The notes under the pieces are model-generated. The model saw only the letters and a list, made by a program, of their open reading frames with translations. It did not search any database and was not told the DNA's origin. Position numbers and translations under genes: made by a program. Of a stretch of DNA of 64,000 bases, positions 46,194 to 54,292 are shown piece after piece. The DNA lies in NCBI GenBank assembly GCA_947502975.1, contig CANNBV010000001.1, forward strand, positions 744,001 to 808,000. Direction: 5' to 3'. Source of the stretch: an uncultured Flavobacteriaceae bacterium. Its GTDB lineage: Bacteria > Bacteroidota > Bacteroidia > Flavobacteriales > Flavobacteriaceae. Numbering within the stretch: the first letter of the stretch is position 1; every line of letters begins with the position of its first letter.

Positions 46194-47447
46194 TTACGCT
46201 TTTATATTTACTTTATATCCTTTAACAGCAAAGAATAATAAATACACATAACAAACTAACGGAATAATGAACGAGTATTTAATACCTACAGTATCTGAAA
46301 TGTATCCCATCAATGGCGGTACAATGGCGCCTCCTACAATTCCTAATAAAAATACTGAAGACCCCGTTTTGGTATATTCCTTTAAATCCTTCATACTTAA
46401 ACTAAATATGATTGGATAAATAATTGAAGTAAAAAACCCAACGATTGATAAACATGTTAATGAGAAATACCCATTTGTAACAATAGCAAGGGTTACCATA
46501 ATGAAAGCACCAATACTACAAAATGCCAATACATTTTGAGGTTTGAATTTCTTTAGAATGTAGACTCCTAATAATCTTCCGATAAGCACCAATCCCATAA
46601 ATGCTGTAATATATTGTGCCGATTTTTGTTCGGTAAGTTCTGGCAAATTAAACCATTTAGCATATCTAATAATGAAACTAACAATACCAACTTCTGCACC
46701 AACGTAGAAAAACTCTGCACCCACACCATAAAGCGTGTGTTTGTATTTTAAAATTCCTGATAGTGGTTTTTTGTCTCCACCTTCTTCATCTTTAATAGTA
46801 GGTAATTTTGTAAAAACTACTACCAAAGCTATTAAAACCAGAATAGCACCTAAGACTAAATATGGTGGCTTTACCAAATCTGCTTCACTGGATAAAAAGG
46901 TTTCTAGTTGACTTGGCGAGAATGCGTCAATGGTTGCTTGTGCTACATCTTCTTCATGTAAAAGTAATAATGCTGCCAAAGAAGGCGCAATAGTTGCACC
47001 TACGGAACCTATTGCAGAAGCCATGCTTAAGCGACTAGAAGCACCTTCAGGGTTTCCTAATTTTGTAATATAAGGTGATGCTGTAACTTCTAAAACAGCA
47101 AATCCTGCTGCCATAATAAATAATGCTAATAGGAAAAAAGAATAAACCCGTGTTTCTGCTGCTGGATAAAATAGAAAAGCACCAATTGCTGCAATGAGTA
47201 AACCAGTAATCATTCCCATGCGATAGCCTTTTTTCTGAATATACCAACCTGCAGGTAAAGCCACTACAAAGTAGGCTCCAAAAAAAGCAGATTGCACTAA
47301 AGATGATTGAAAGTCGGTTAGCTGACAAGCTCTTTTTAAGTGCGGAATTAAAACATCGTTAATATTTCTACTTAAGTTCCAAAGGAACATCAATGCCATT
47401 ACAATTATTAGTGGTACTAGAAACTGATTTGCTTTTTTAGTTTGCAT
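46194..47447 (-). CDS. fucP: L-fucose:H+ symporter-like MFS transporter
   Basis: 417 residues, twelve predicted membrane helices. The two acidic residues known for E. coli FucP are in place: Asp31 (NINDVLIPHL) and Glu120 (VLEVTASPY). FucP-type carriers import L-fucose and accept L-galactose and D-arabinose. This is the inner-membrane entry point for the sugar released by the lipoprotein hydrolases upstream in the pathway. Gap of 19 bases to the dehydrogenase. Confidence 0.85.
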   Translation of the reverse strand: MQTKKANQFLVPLIIVMALMFLWNLSRNINDVLIPHLKRACQLTDFQSSLVQSAFFGAYFVVALPAGWYIQKKGYRMGMITGLLIAAIGAFLFYPAAETRVYSFFLLALFIMAAGFAVLEVTASPYITKLGNPEGASSRLSMASAIGSVGATIAPSLAALLLLHEEDVAQATIDAFSPSQLETFLSSEADLVKPPYLVLGAILVLIALVVVFTKLPTIKDEEGGDKKPLSGILKYKHTLYGVGAEFFYVGAEVGIVSFIIRYAKWFNLPELTEQKSAQYITAFMGLVLIGRLLGVYILKKFKPQNVLAFCSIGAFIMVTLAIVTNGYFSLTCLSIVGFFTSIIYPIIFSLSMKDLKEYTKTGSSVFLLGIVGGAIVPPLMGYISDTVGIKYSFIIPLVCYVYLLFFAVKGYKVNIKA

Positions 47448-47466
47448 TAAAACGTGGTTTAATTGG

Positions 47467-48483
47467 TTAAAGTTCTATAACTGCTTTAATTAAGTTTTTT
47501 TTGGTGTATAATTTTTCGAATTCCGTTGGAATATCGTCAAATTTTATGCGATGCGTAATAAATGATGTAGCATCAATCTTACCCGCTTCAATCAATCTAA
47601 TGATTCTACCAAAATCGCTACCCATAGCAGCTCTACTGGCTTTTAGTGTTAGTTCTTTTTTATGAAAAGATGGATCGTGAAATACAACATCGCCCATAAA
47701 TAAACCGATAAATACTATAGTGCCTCCAGCTGCTGCGTATTTAAAGGTATTCATCATAGAGGTTGCATTGCCTGTAGCATCTAAAATGACGGTGGGTAAA
47801 TCACCATTTAACAATGAAGCCAATTCAGCTTCTACATCTCCTGTGGCATTTATAGTATCTTTTACATTGGTGATTTGTCTGCATTTTTCCAATTTGGCAT
47901 CATCTATATCCATGGCAATAACCTTTGCACCTTTTAATTGTGCAAATTGAATGGTGCCTAAACCGATGGGGCCTGCGCCAATAACGAGTACAATATCATC
48001 TTCCTTAATATCAGCTCTATCCACAGCATGACAGCCTATGGCTAAAGGCTCAATCATTGCCAATTGGTCATCTGTTAAAGAATTAGTAGCATGTAAAAAC
48101 TCAGCAGGATACACAAAATATTCTTGCATACCGCCATCTACATGTACACCTAAAACTTTTAAATGTTCTCCACAATTGGTTTTGCCTCGTCTTACTGCCT
48201 GTCCAACAATATCATTGTAATAAGGCTCTACCGAACATTTATCACCTACAGTTACATTGGTTACATCATCAGCCACTGCTACTACTTCAACCGCTAACTC
48301 ATGTCCCAGAATACGCGGATAATTAAAAAAGGGTTGTTGTCCTTTAAAGGCATGCAAATCGGTACCACAAACCCCGATTTTTTTCACTTTCAGTAATGCT
48401 TCACCACTTGATAACACCGAATTTGGTTTCTCTACATCAAGTGTTTCCCATATTCCTGGTTCTTTTAATCTAACTACCTTCAT
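47467..48483 (-). CDS. MDR-family dehydrogenase, LgoD/RspB-like
   Basis: 338 residues with catalytic-zinc ligands (GVCGTDLHAF, Cys39; GHE, His61-Glu62) and a Rossmann motif VIGAGPIGLGTIQFA near 168. The string QPFFNYPRILGHE and the DPSFHKKELTLKASR ending are close, from memory, to the L-galactonate 5-dehydrogenase/RspB subfamily. The structural-zinc cysteine cluster is almost absent (only Cys104 remains). Possible role: oxidation at C5 of an L-sugar acid, or a sugar dehydrogenase. One base separates it from the aldo/keto reductase stop. Confidence 0.8.
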   Translation of the reverse strand: MKVVRLKEPGIWETLDVEKPNSVLSSGEALLKVKKIGVCGTDLHAFKGQQPFFNYPRILGHELAVEVVAVADDVTNVTVGDKCSVEPYYNDIVGQAVRRGKTNCGEHLKVLGVHVDGGMQEYFVYPAEFLHATNSLTDDQLAMIEPLAIGCHAVDRADIKEDDIVLVIGAGPIGLGTIQFAQLKGAKVIAMDIDDAKLEKCRQITNVKDTINATGDVEAELASLLNGDLPTVILDATGNATSMMNTFKYAAAGGTIVFIGLFMGDVVFHDPSFHKKELTLKASRAAMGSDFGRIIRLIEAGKIDATSFITHRIKFDDIPTEFEKLYTKKNLIKAVIEL

Positions 48484-48484
48484 A

Positions 48485-49426
48485 TTATTCAGTTAAAATA
48501 CAAGCTGTAACTTCGTTAAATAGGCCTTCGGAGAGTTTTCCTGCATTCCAATCATCAATAGTTGCCTTAATTTGGGCAGGTGTTCTTGCGCCCATTACTA
48601 CTCTATCAGCTTCTTTAATTGAAAACAAGTAACGTTGTGCTAAGGTAGCTAAAGGCATATTGTGATTATCAGCTACTGCTTTTACTCGAATAGCATTTTC
48701 CATATCTAATTGAGTTATCCACTCACCATCAATACCTTCACTTTTATATTTTTCAAAACGATTTCCTAATAAGGAAAAATGTAATGCCGAAGCTGCATAA
48801 TAAGCGATGCCTTGATCTTGATATTTCTGAATTTCGCCATTAAATGCCGATAAATTACAAGCATCCATATGTAAGAACCCTGAAACAACATCAAAATTTT
48901 CTTTAGTGACATAAGGCATAAATTCTGGAGATGGATTTCCACCTACGCCAATTGAATTCACTAACCCTTTAGATTTGAAGCTTTTTAAAGTATTTAATAT
49001 TTCATCTATATTTTTAAGAGGGACCAATTGTGGTTCGTGTAAAAACAACAAATCTATTTTATCTAAGCCTAATGTTTTTAAACTATTGTCGAGACTGCGT
49101 TTTAAGCCTTCTGTACTGTAATCTAATTTAGTTTCAAAAGCATCTTTACCTTTTAAACGTCCAATTTTTGTGCTTACAAAAGGGGTTTTGCCATGCCATT
49201 CCTTTAATGCCATACCCACATAATATTCTGCGTTGGCATACGAAGGAGCGGTATCTAGAGCCGAAATTCCGTTTTCAAAAGCATACAAAAGTGCATCAAT
49301 AGAATCACGTTGGTTTACTTCGCCCCAAACACCACCTAAACCTGATGTGCCGTAAACTAATCTTGTTTTATTATTAAATGCAGGGCTTAAAGTATAATCT
49401 CCTGTTATGTATGTTGGTTTCATCAT
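48485..49426 (-). CDS. Aldo/keto reductase, L-fucose/L-galactose 1-dehydrogenase-like
   Basis: 313 residues, AKR barrel with the catalytic tetrad Asp58 and Tyr63 (DTAPSYANAE), Lys87 (STKIGR) and His130 (LLFLHEPQ). It resembles D-threo-aldose/L-fucose and plant L-galactose 1-dehydrogenases, which oxidise the sugar at C1 to a lactone. In this operon that gives the first oxidative step; a lactonase is not encoded. Two ATGs (49426, 49423) are possible starts. One-base gap to the dehydrogenase suggests coupled translation. Confidence 0.82.
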   Translation of the reverse strand: MMKPTYITGDYTLSPAFNNKTRLVYGTSGLGGVWGEVNQRDSIDALLYAFENGISALDTAPSYANAEYYVGMALKEWHGKTPFVSTKIGRLKGKDAFETKLDYSTEGLKRSLDNSLKTLGLDKIDLLFLHEPQLVPLKNIDEILNTLKSFKSKGLVNSIGVGGNPSPEFMPYVTKENFDVVSGFLHMDACNLSAFNGEIQKYQDQGIAYYAASALHFSLLGNRFEKYKSEGIDGEWITQLDMENAIRVKAVADNHNMPLATLAQRYLFSIKEADRVVMGARTPAQIKATIDDWNAGKLSEGLFNEVTACILTE

Positions 49427-49469
49427 TTACTTTTTCATTTGAGTGAGATAACCTATCTCAAAATGTGGA

Positions 49470-50231
49470 TTAAAAATTAACAGTGGCGCCACCATCCACG
49501 GGTAAAATAACTCCTGTGATATATTTTGCGCCTTCAGAACTTAAAAATACTGCGGCATTACCGATATCTTCTGGTGTTCCGAAATGATCCATAGCTATAC
49601 GATTTGTAATTTGTTGCTTACGAGCTTGATCTTTATTCACCGCATTTAAAAACATATTGGATGTTATCCATCCTGGAGCAATAGCATTTACTCTTACATT
49701 GTTTTTTGCGTATTCCGTCGTCAAACTATTTACCAACCCTGTTAAAGCTGTTTTTGAAGCACTGTAAGCAATGACGCGATCGATACCGAATAACCCGGCC
49801 ATAGAGCCAATCATAATGATGCTTCCTTTTTTGCGCTTTAGCATGTATTTGGCACACTCACGCGTTAAAGAAAAAACACTGATGAGGTTGGTTTGAATTA
49901 CACGTTCAAAATCTTCATCTGCGGTGTCTTGTGCCCAAGCTTTATGATGAATGCCCGCGTTATTTACCAAAATATGTATAGGGCCTTCTTCAGTTTCGAT
50001 TGATTCCACTAAAGTTGGAATACTGGCTTTATCGGTAATATCGTTAACGCGATAAGAAGCGTTTTTACCTAATTCCGCAACAGCCTCTTTTAAAACGTCT
50101 TCTCTACGTCCTGTAATGACAACTTTTCCACCAGCTTCAATAATAGCTTTGGAAATTCCAAGACCAATGCCTGTGCCTCCTCCAGTTACTAGTGCGCGTT
50201 GCCCTTCTAATGAAAAAACTTGTAAACCCAT
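49470..50231 (-). CDS. SDR, gluconate 5-dehydrogenase/2-keto-3-deoxy-sugar-acid dehydrogenase-like
   Basis: 253 residues, classical SDR: TGGGTGIG (16-23), NNAG near 90, catalytic Ser143, Tyr156 and Lys160 (YSASK). Sequence style matches KduD/Gno dehydrogenases used in sugar-acid pathways. The start overlaps the dehydratase stop by one base (TAATG). In the inferred oxidative pathway it would act on the keto-deoxy acid made by the dehydratase, giving a diketo acid, but other reactions are possible. Confidence 0.85.
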   Translation of the reverse strand: MGLQVFSLEGQRALVTGGGTGIGLGISKAIIEAGGKVVITGRREDVLKEAVAELGKNASYRVNDITDKASIPTLVESIETEEGPIHILVNNAGIHHKAWAQDTADEDFERVIQTNLISVFSLTRECAKYMLKRKKGSIIMIGSMAGLFGIDRVIAYSASKTALTGLVNSLTTEYAKNNVRVNAIAPGWITSNMFLNAVNKDQARKQQITNRIAMDHFGTPEDIGNAAVFLSSEGAKYITGVILPVDGGATVNF

Positions 50232-51319
50232 TAAAACTTTATTTCTGTTAGTGTGTCATCAATAAAATTGAATCCCCAACCTGGTCTATCATGCGGTTTT
50301 GCATAACCATCTTGAATCACCATTGGATTGTCAATTAATGGATCGACCCAATCAAAAGATTCAGCGCCAACTCCGTTTGGAATAGTGCACAATAAAGGTA
50401 CATCATAATCCTTGTAATAGTGAGGCAGTACAGGAAGGTTAAAACTATCTGCCAAAGCAGCACTTTCTCTCCATTTTTCTACACCTCCAATTCTTAAAAT
50501 ATCTGGTTGCCAAATGTCTAGGGCATTTCTTGTTACTAATTCGCGCAGTGGTAGAGTGTCAAACTCGCGTTCACCCATAGCTAAAGAGATACCTGCTTGA
50601 TTTTTAAGGATTTCAAAAGCCTGGAAATTTTGATGGTTTACAGGTTCTTCAAACCAGTTGATGTTTAATTCTTTGGCTGCTCTAGATAATTTCATAGCAG
50701 ATGGTAAATCCATACCTTGGTTGGCATCCATCATAATATCCACTTTATCACCAACAGCGTCACGTACTAATCGAAGCCGTTCTACATCTGTACTTACTTT
50801 TGGTGAGCCTACTTTTATTTTTACAGCTTTAAATCCACGGTCTGCGTAGCCAGTAACTTCTTCAATTAACTCATCAATCGTATAAGAAATCCAACCACCA
50901 CTTCCGTAAATAGATACTTTTTTATGACAAACACCTAATATTTCATGAATAGGTAGTTTTAAGGTTTTTCCCCAAGCGTCCCACATAGCAATATTTACAG
51001 CAGATTGCGCCCAACGGTTGATGCCTTGATTCCCAAAATATTCTCCCAAGTCATCTAACTTGTCATATACAATGCCCATTTCATTTGTTTTATGGCCAAT
51101 GATATGAGTAATAGCATCTTTTAACGCACCAGCAATTGCATTTGGCGAATATTGAAATGATAATAAATAAGATTCTCCAACAACACCGTTTTCTAATTGA
51201 ATTCTGAGTACTAAAAACGAAATTTCAGTAATAGTATGGGTAGCATCAGATATTGGTTTTTTAAGATGTGCTACAGCCTTATATATTTTTGCATCTTTAA
51301 TTATAATGTCTTTAGACAT
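50231..51319 (-). CDS. Enolase-superfamily acid-sugar dehydratase or cycloisomerase
   Basis: 362 residues, MR subgroup: Lys167 and Lys169 (VKIKV), metal ligands Asp198 (DANQG), Glu224/225 (WFEEPV) and Glu250 (MGEREFD), and the His300/Asp273 pair (LPHYY, QPDILRIGG). Family members dehydrate sugar acids (fuconate, rhamnonate, galactonate) or cycloisomerise 3,6-anhydrogalactonate. The PHYYKDYD strand does not match the FucD or RhaD forms I recall, so the exact substrate is open. First gene of the operon, divergent from araC-like. Confidence 0.85.
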   Translation of the reverse strand: MSKDIIIKDAKIYKAVAHLKKPISDATHTITEISFLVLRIQLENGVVGESYLLSFQYSPNAIAGALKDAITHIIGHKTNEMGIVYDKLDDLGEYFGNQGINRWAQSAVNIAMWDAWGKTLKLPIHEILGVCHKKVSIYGSGGWISYTIDELIEEVTGYADRGFKAVKIKVGSPKVSTDVERLRLVRDAVGDKVDIMMDANQGMDLPSAMKLSRAAKELNINWFEEPVNHQNFQAFEILKNQAGISLAMGEREFDTLPLRELVTRNALDIWQPDILRIGGVEKWRESAALADSFNLPVLPHYYKDYDVPLLCTIPNGVGAESFDWVDPLIDNPMVIQDGYAKPHDRPGWGFNFIDDTLTEIKF

Positions 51320-51362
51320 ATTTTTTCTTTTTGTTTTAAATAGATCGGTTAATTAGTAGTAA

Positions 51363-51370
51363 CAAATTTA
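51363..51370 (-). promoter_or_regulatory. Probable -7 box (TAAATTTG) of the sugar operon
   Basis: On the minus strand this is TAAATTTG, matching TAnnTTTG, 43 bases before the dehydratase ATG. It lies in the 175-base gap shared with the AraC-like gene, so AraC binding here would control the whole operon. No clear -33 box at 19-21 bases. Confidence 0.5.
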
Positions 51371-51494
51371 TCGATTAAAGTAGTGTGTTATTTCCACAAT
51401 TACGCTATTTTTATACACTATTTTGGGTTTACATCTATTTTTAGAGCTTTGTTTACTCCAAAAAGATATATTTTTAAGCTTAAATCCATTTTAA

Positions 51495-52355
51495 TTGAAG
51501 GCACGTTATCATGACATAAGAAACTCTCCGGGAAGTTCATTTAGAGTGACCCTATTTGAAGACAAAGAGTTTCCTGCTGCTTGGCATTTTCATAAAGAAT
51601 ACGAACTCACCTATATTATAAAAAGTACTGGCATTCGGTATGTTGGGAACAGTATGGATACTTTTGATCATGACGATTTAGTGATGGTGGGTGCTAACTT
51701 GCCACATTGTTGGAAAACCATTGGAGCGCAAACCGAAGATGTTAAGTGCATTGTCATTCAGTGGCATGAAGAGCTCTTACAGAATTGGTTAAATAAAGAA
51801 GAAATTAAGCATATCCATACCTTATTAAAACGCTCTCAAAGAGGTATCAAATTCAACAAACCATTTGCAAGAGACATTAAGAAAAACTTACTGAAGTTAG
51901 TGAAGGCACAATCTTTTGAGAGACTTATTTTATTTTTACAAGTGCTACAAAAAATAGCATTAACCAATGAGTTCGAATTGCTAGCAGGTTCCAGTTTTTC
52001 CAACAGTTTATCCTCCAAAGAAAGCGAACGCATTAACATCATTTATACCTATTTAAAAGAAAATCATTTAGAAAAAATTACGCTCAGTAATATTGCTTCA
52101 GAGGTTTCTATGAGTAACGATACGTTTTGCAGATTTTTCAAGAAAACCTTCAATACCTCATTCTTTTCATTTTTGAACGAATACAAAGTAAGCATTGCGA
52201 GTAAAATGCTTATAGATACCGATTTGTCAGTGTCCGAAGTAGGTTATAAAACAGGTTACAATACTCTCACGTTTTTTCATCGGCAGTTTCAAAAACACAT
52301 TGGGATGTCGCCCTCAAAGTACAGAAAGGCGTACCAACGTATTCCAATATCTTAA
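51495..52355 (+). CDS. AraC-family regulator of the sugar operon
   Basis: 286 residues: N-terminal cupin-like sensor (HFHKEYELTYI, about 30-110) and C-terminal AraC double helix-turn-helix (about 190-286; SMSNDTFCRFFKKTF and VGYKTGYNTLTFFHRQFQKHIGMSPSKYRK). The frame starts with TTG at 51495; a stop precedes it directly, and no ATG lies in frame nearby. Divergent from the operon, so it probably controls it in response to a released sugar. Inference by position and family. Confidence 0.87.
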   Translation: MKARYHDIRNSPGSSFRVTLFEDKEFPAAWHFHKEYELTYIIKSTGIRYVGNSMDTFDHDDLVMVGANLPHCWKTIGAQTEDVKCIVIQWHEELLQNWLNKEEIKHIHTLLKRSQRGIKFNKPFARDIKKNLLKLVKAQSFERLILFLQVLQKIALTNEFELLAGSSFSNSLSSKESERINIIYTYLKENHLEKITLSNIASEVSMSNDTFCRFFKKTFNTSFFSFLNEYKVSIASKMLIDTDLSVSEVGYKTGYNTLTFFHRQFQKHIGMSPSKYRKAYQRIPIS

Positions 52356-52362
52356 TTATTTT

Positions 52363-52449
52363 GGGCGTTACCCGAAGGGTCGGGCTTTCACTACTCAATC
52401 CCTCCTGCGTCGGGGATTTCAAACATGCCGTTCAATCCCTAACGCGAGG
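52363..52449 (+). repeat. Interspersed structured repeat, copy B
   Basis: Starts GGGCGTTACCCGAAGGGTCG and ends AATCCCTAACGC, seven bases after the AraC-like stop, same orientation as that gene. An ACCC-GAA-GGGT hairpin sits at the 5' side. Inside, GGGATT (52413-52418) can pair with either of two AATCCC blocks (52397-52402, 52434-52439), so two alternative folds exist. Nearly identical to copy A. Confidence 0.85.
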
Positions 52450-52569
52450 TGTTTGCCAGTTTTGTTTTAAATCTAAAAGTGATTTTATTTTATGGAGGTT
52501 CGTTAAACTGTTTGTTTATGGTTAGTAGCGTGGTTAAGCAACTAATTTAGCAAACATTCACGAGTCAGA

Positions 52570-52590
52570 GAAAATTCCGAAGGAATTTTC
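52570..52590. other. Perfect nine-bp hairpin with GAA loop, no T-run
   Basis: GAAAATTCC-GAA-GGAATTTTC. It lies in the 200-base gap between repeat B and the YfcC-like gene end. Without a T-run it is not a typical terminator; perhaps a remnant of another small repeat. Confidence 0.4.
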
Positions 52591-52649
52591 CAAATAAGCA
52601 CTTGCCAAAGCAATTAATTATACACGGTGTTGTGGTGTCGTTTTTATTA

Positions 52650-54143
52650 TCAATAGACGGAAATAGTAAGTAATATCATAGTGGTAATTAGCAAAACTAA
52701 AAAAAGAGGCATTATAAATTTCAACCACTTATTAAAACCAATTTTGACAATAGCCAAAGCCGCTAAAATTAATCCAGTAGGATTTATTAAATAAAACAAG
52801 CCAAGTCCATATTGATAAGTGTCAACAATAATTTCTCTTCCTACATTAACAGTATCAGCTAATGGCGACATAATAGGCATTGTAAGTACCGCCATACCTG
52901 ACGAGGATGGCATAAAAAAGGATAAACCACCATAAATAGTGAGCATAACATTAGCAAATATGCCTTTGCTCATGCCCTCGGTTATCTCACTCGCATGAAA
53001 TAAAATAGTATCACTTACAAGACCATCTGACATTAAAATAGTTACACCTCTCGCTATACCTATAATAAATGCAACGCCCAATAATTCTCCAGCGCCTTTT
53101 GCAAACGCCTCAACGAATATGTTTTCTTTTATCTTAGCAATGAACCCAATGATAATAGCTCCTACCAAAAATGTGGCAGTCATTTCTATGAACCACCAAT
53201 CAAGCATAGAAACACCTATTATCATTACAACAAAACATAATGAAAATATGACTAGAATGAGTCTCAGTCTATTAGTGAATTTTACAGTAGCACTCATTTT
53301 ATTTACCCCAAATAGCTCTTCTAGGGCTTCTTTTTGATCATAAATAATAGATTTTGTAGGATCGGCTTTTACGCGCTTTGCATACTGTAGAATATACAGA
53401 ATAGTAATAGTCAAACAAACAACTAACATAATTATGCGATTTTCAAGACCTTCTGTCCAACTTATGCCAGCAGCATCTGAGGCAATAATCGTCGCAAAGG
53501 GATTTATCGTTGAACACATTGATCCAATACCAGAACCAAGAAAAATACATGCTAGTCCAACCATAGCATCATATTTTGCAGCGAGGAAAACTGGAATCAA
53601 AATAGGATAGAATGCCATTGTTTCTTCGGCAAGTCCAAAGGTTGTACCGCCAGCTGCTATTAATGTAGTTACCAAAATGATTAAGATGTACTCTTTACCT
53701 TTAAGCGTTTTTGCCATCCAAGAAATTCCGGCATCAAAAGCACCAGTCAGATTCATTATGCCAATCAATCCTCCAATAATAAGAACTAGAAAAATGATAT
53801 CGGAAGCTGCTATTATTCCTTTTATAGGCGACTTCACGAATGATGCAAAGCCTTGAGGTTTTGACTCTAGTTTTTTATATGTATTGGGAATACCAATAGG
53901 TTTATAAATATCACCATTTAGAAATTTTTTAATGGGAATTTTTATACCGAGGTTATCTAAAGTCTCTTGTGTAGCAGGTAATTCGATACTCTTTTCTAAG
54001 CTAGTTTTTGTAAATAAATTGCTTGTGGTATTGTAAGATAAACTATCGTACTTACCAGCTGGAACTAACCATGTTAAGAGCGTTACAAACCCAGCTATGA
54101 GGATTAAAATTGTTTGGGCAGTTGGAAATTTTAGTTTTCTCAT
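52650..54143 (-). CDS. YfcC family transporter
   Basis: 497 residues, about eleven to twelve predicted membrane helices, with GFVTLLTWLVPAGKYD at the N-terminus, TTFGLAEETMAFYP near 178 and FFMPSSSGMAVLTMPIMSPLAD near 410. This fits the YfcC/C4-dicarboxylate-carrier-like (DcuC/ArsB superfamily) group, whose members may move basic amino acids, small peptides or organic acids. Substrate unknown. It stands alone between gaps of 200 and 150 bases. Confidence 0.85.
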   Translation of the reverse strand: MRKLKFPTAQTILILIAGFVTLLTWLVPAGKYDSLSYNTTSNLFTKTSLEKSIELPATQETLDNLGIKIPIKKFLNGDIYKPIGIPNTYKKLESKPQGFASFVKSPIKGIIAASDIIFLVLIIGGLIGIMNLTGAFDAGISWMAKTLKGKEYILIILVTTLIAAGGTTFGLAEETMAFYPILIPVFLAAKYDAMVGLACIFLGSGIGSMCSTINPFATIIASDAAGISWTEGLENRIIMLVVCLTITILYILQYAKRVKADPTKSIIYDQKEALEELFGVNKMSATVKFTNRLRLILVIFSLCFVVMIIGVSMLDWWFIEMTATFLVGAIIIGFIAKIKENIFVEAFAKGAGELLGVAFIIGIARGVTILMSDGLVSDTILFHASEITEGMSKGIFANVMLTIYGGLSFFMPSSSGMAVLTMPIMSPLADTVNVGREIIVDTYQYGLGLFYLINPTGLILAALAIVKIGFNKWLKFIMPLFLVLLITTMILLTISVY

Positions 54144-54292
54144 GTATAAATTATATTTTCAAATTTAAGTTAGTCCAAATGCACCACAACTTGAGGATAT
54201 GCGTCGTTTTAATGACTTATATCCGACGTTAAACGAAGTTATCGTTTTTTCCTGACAAAGTCAAGGTTTAAAATTTTATAAACGGAAGCAAT

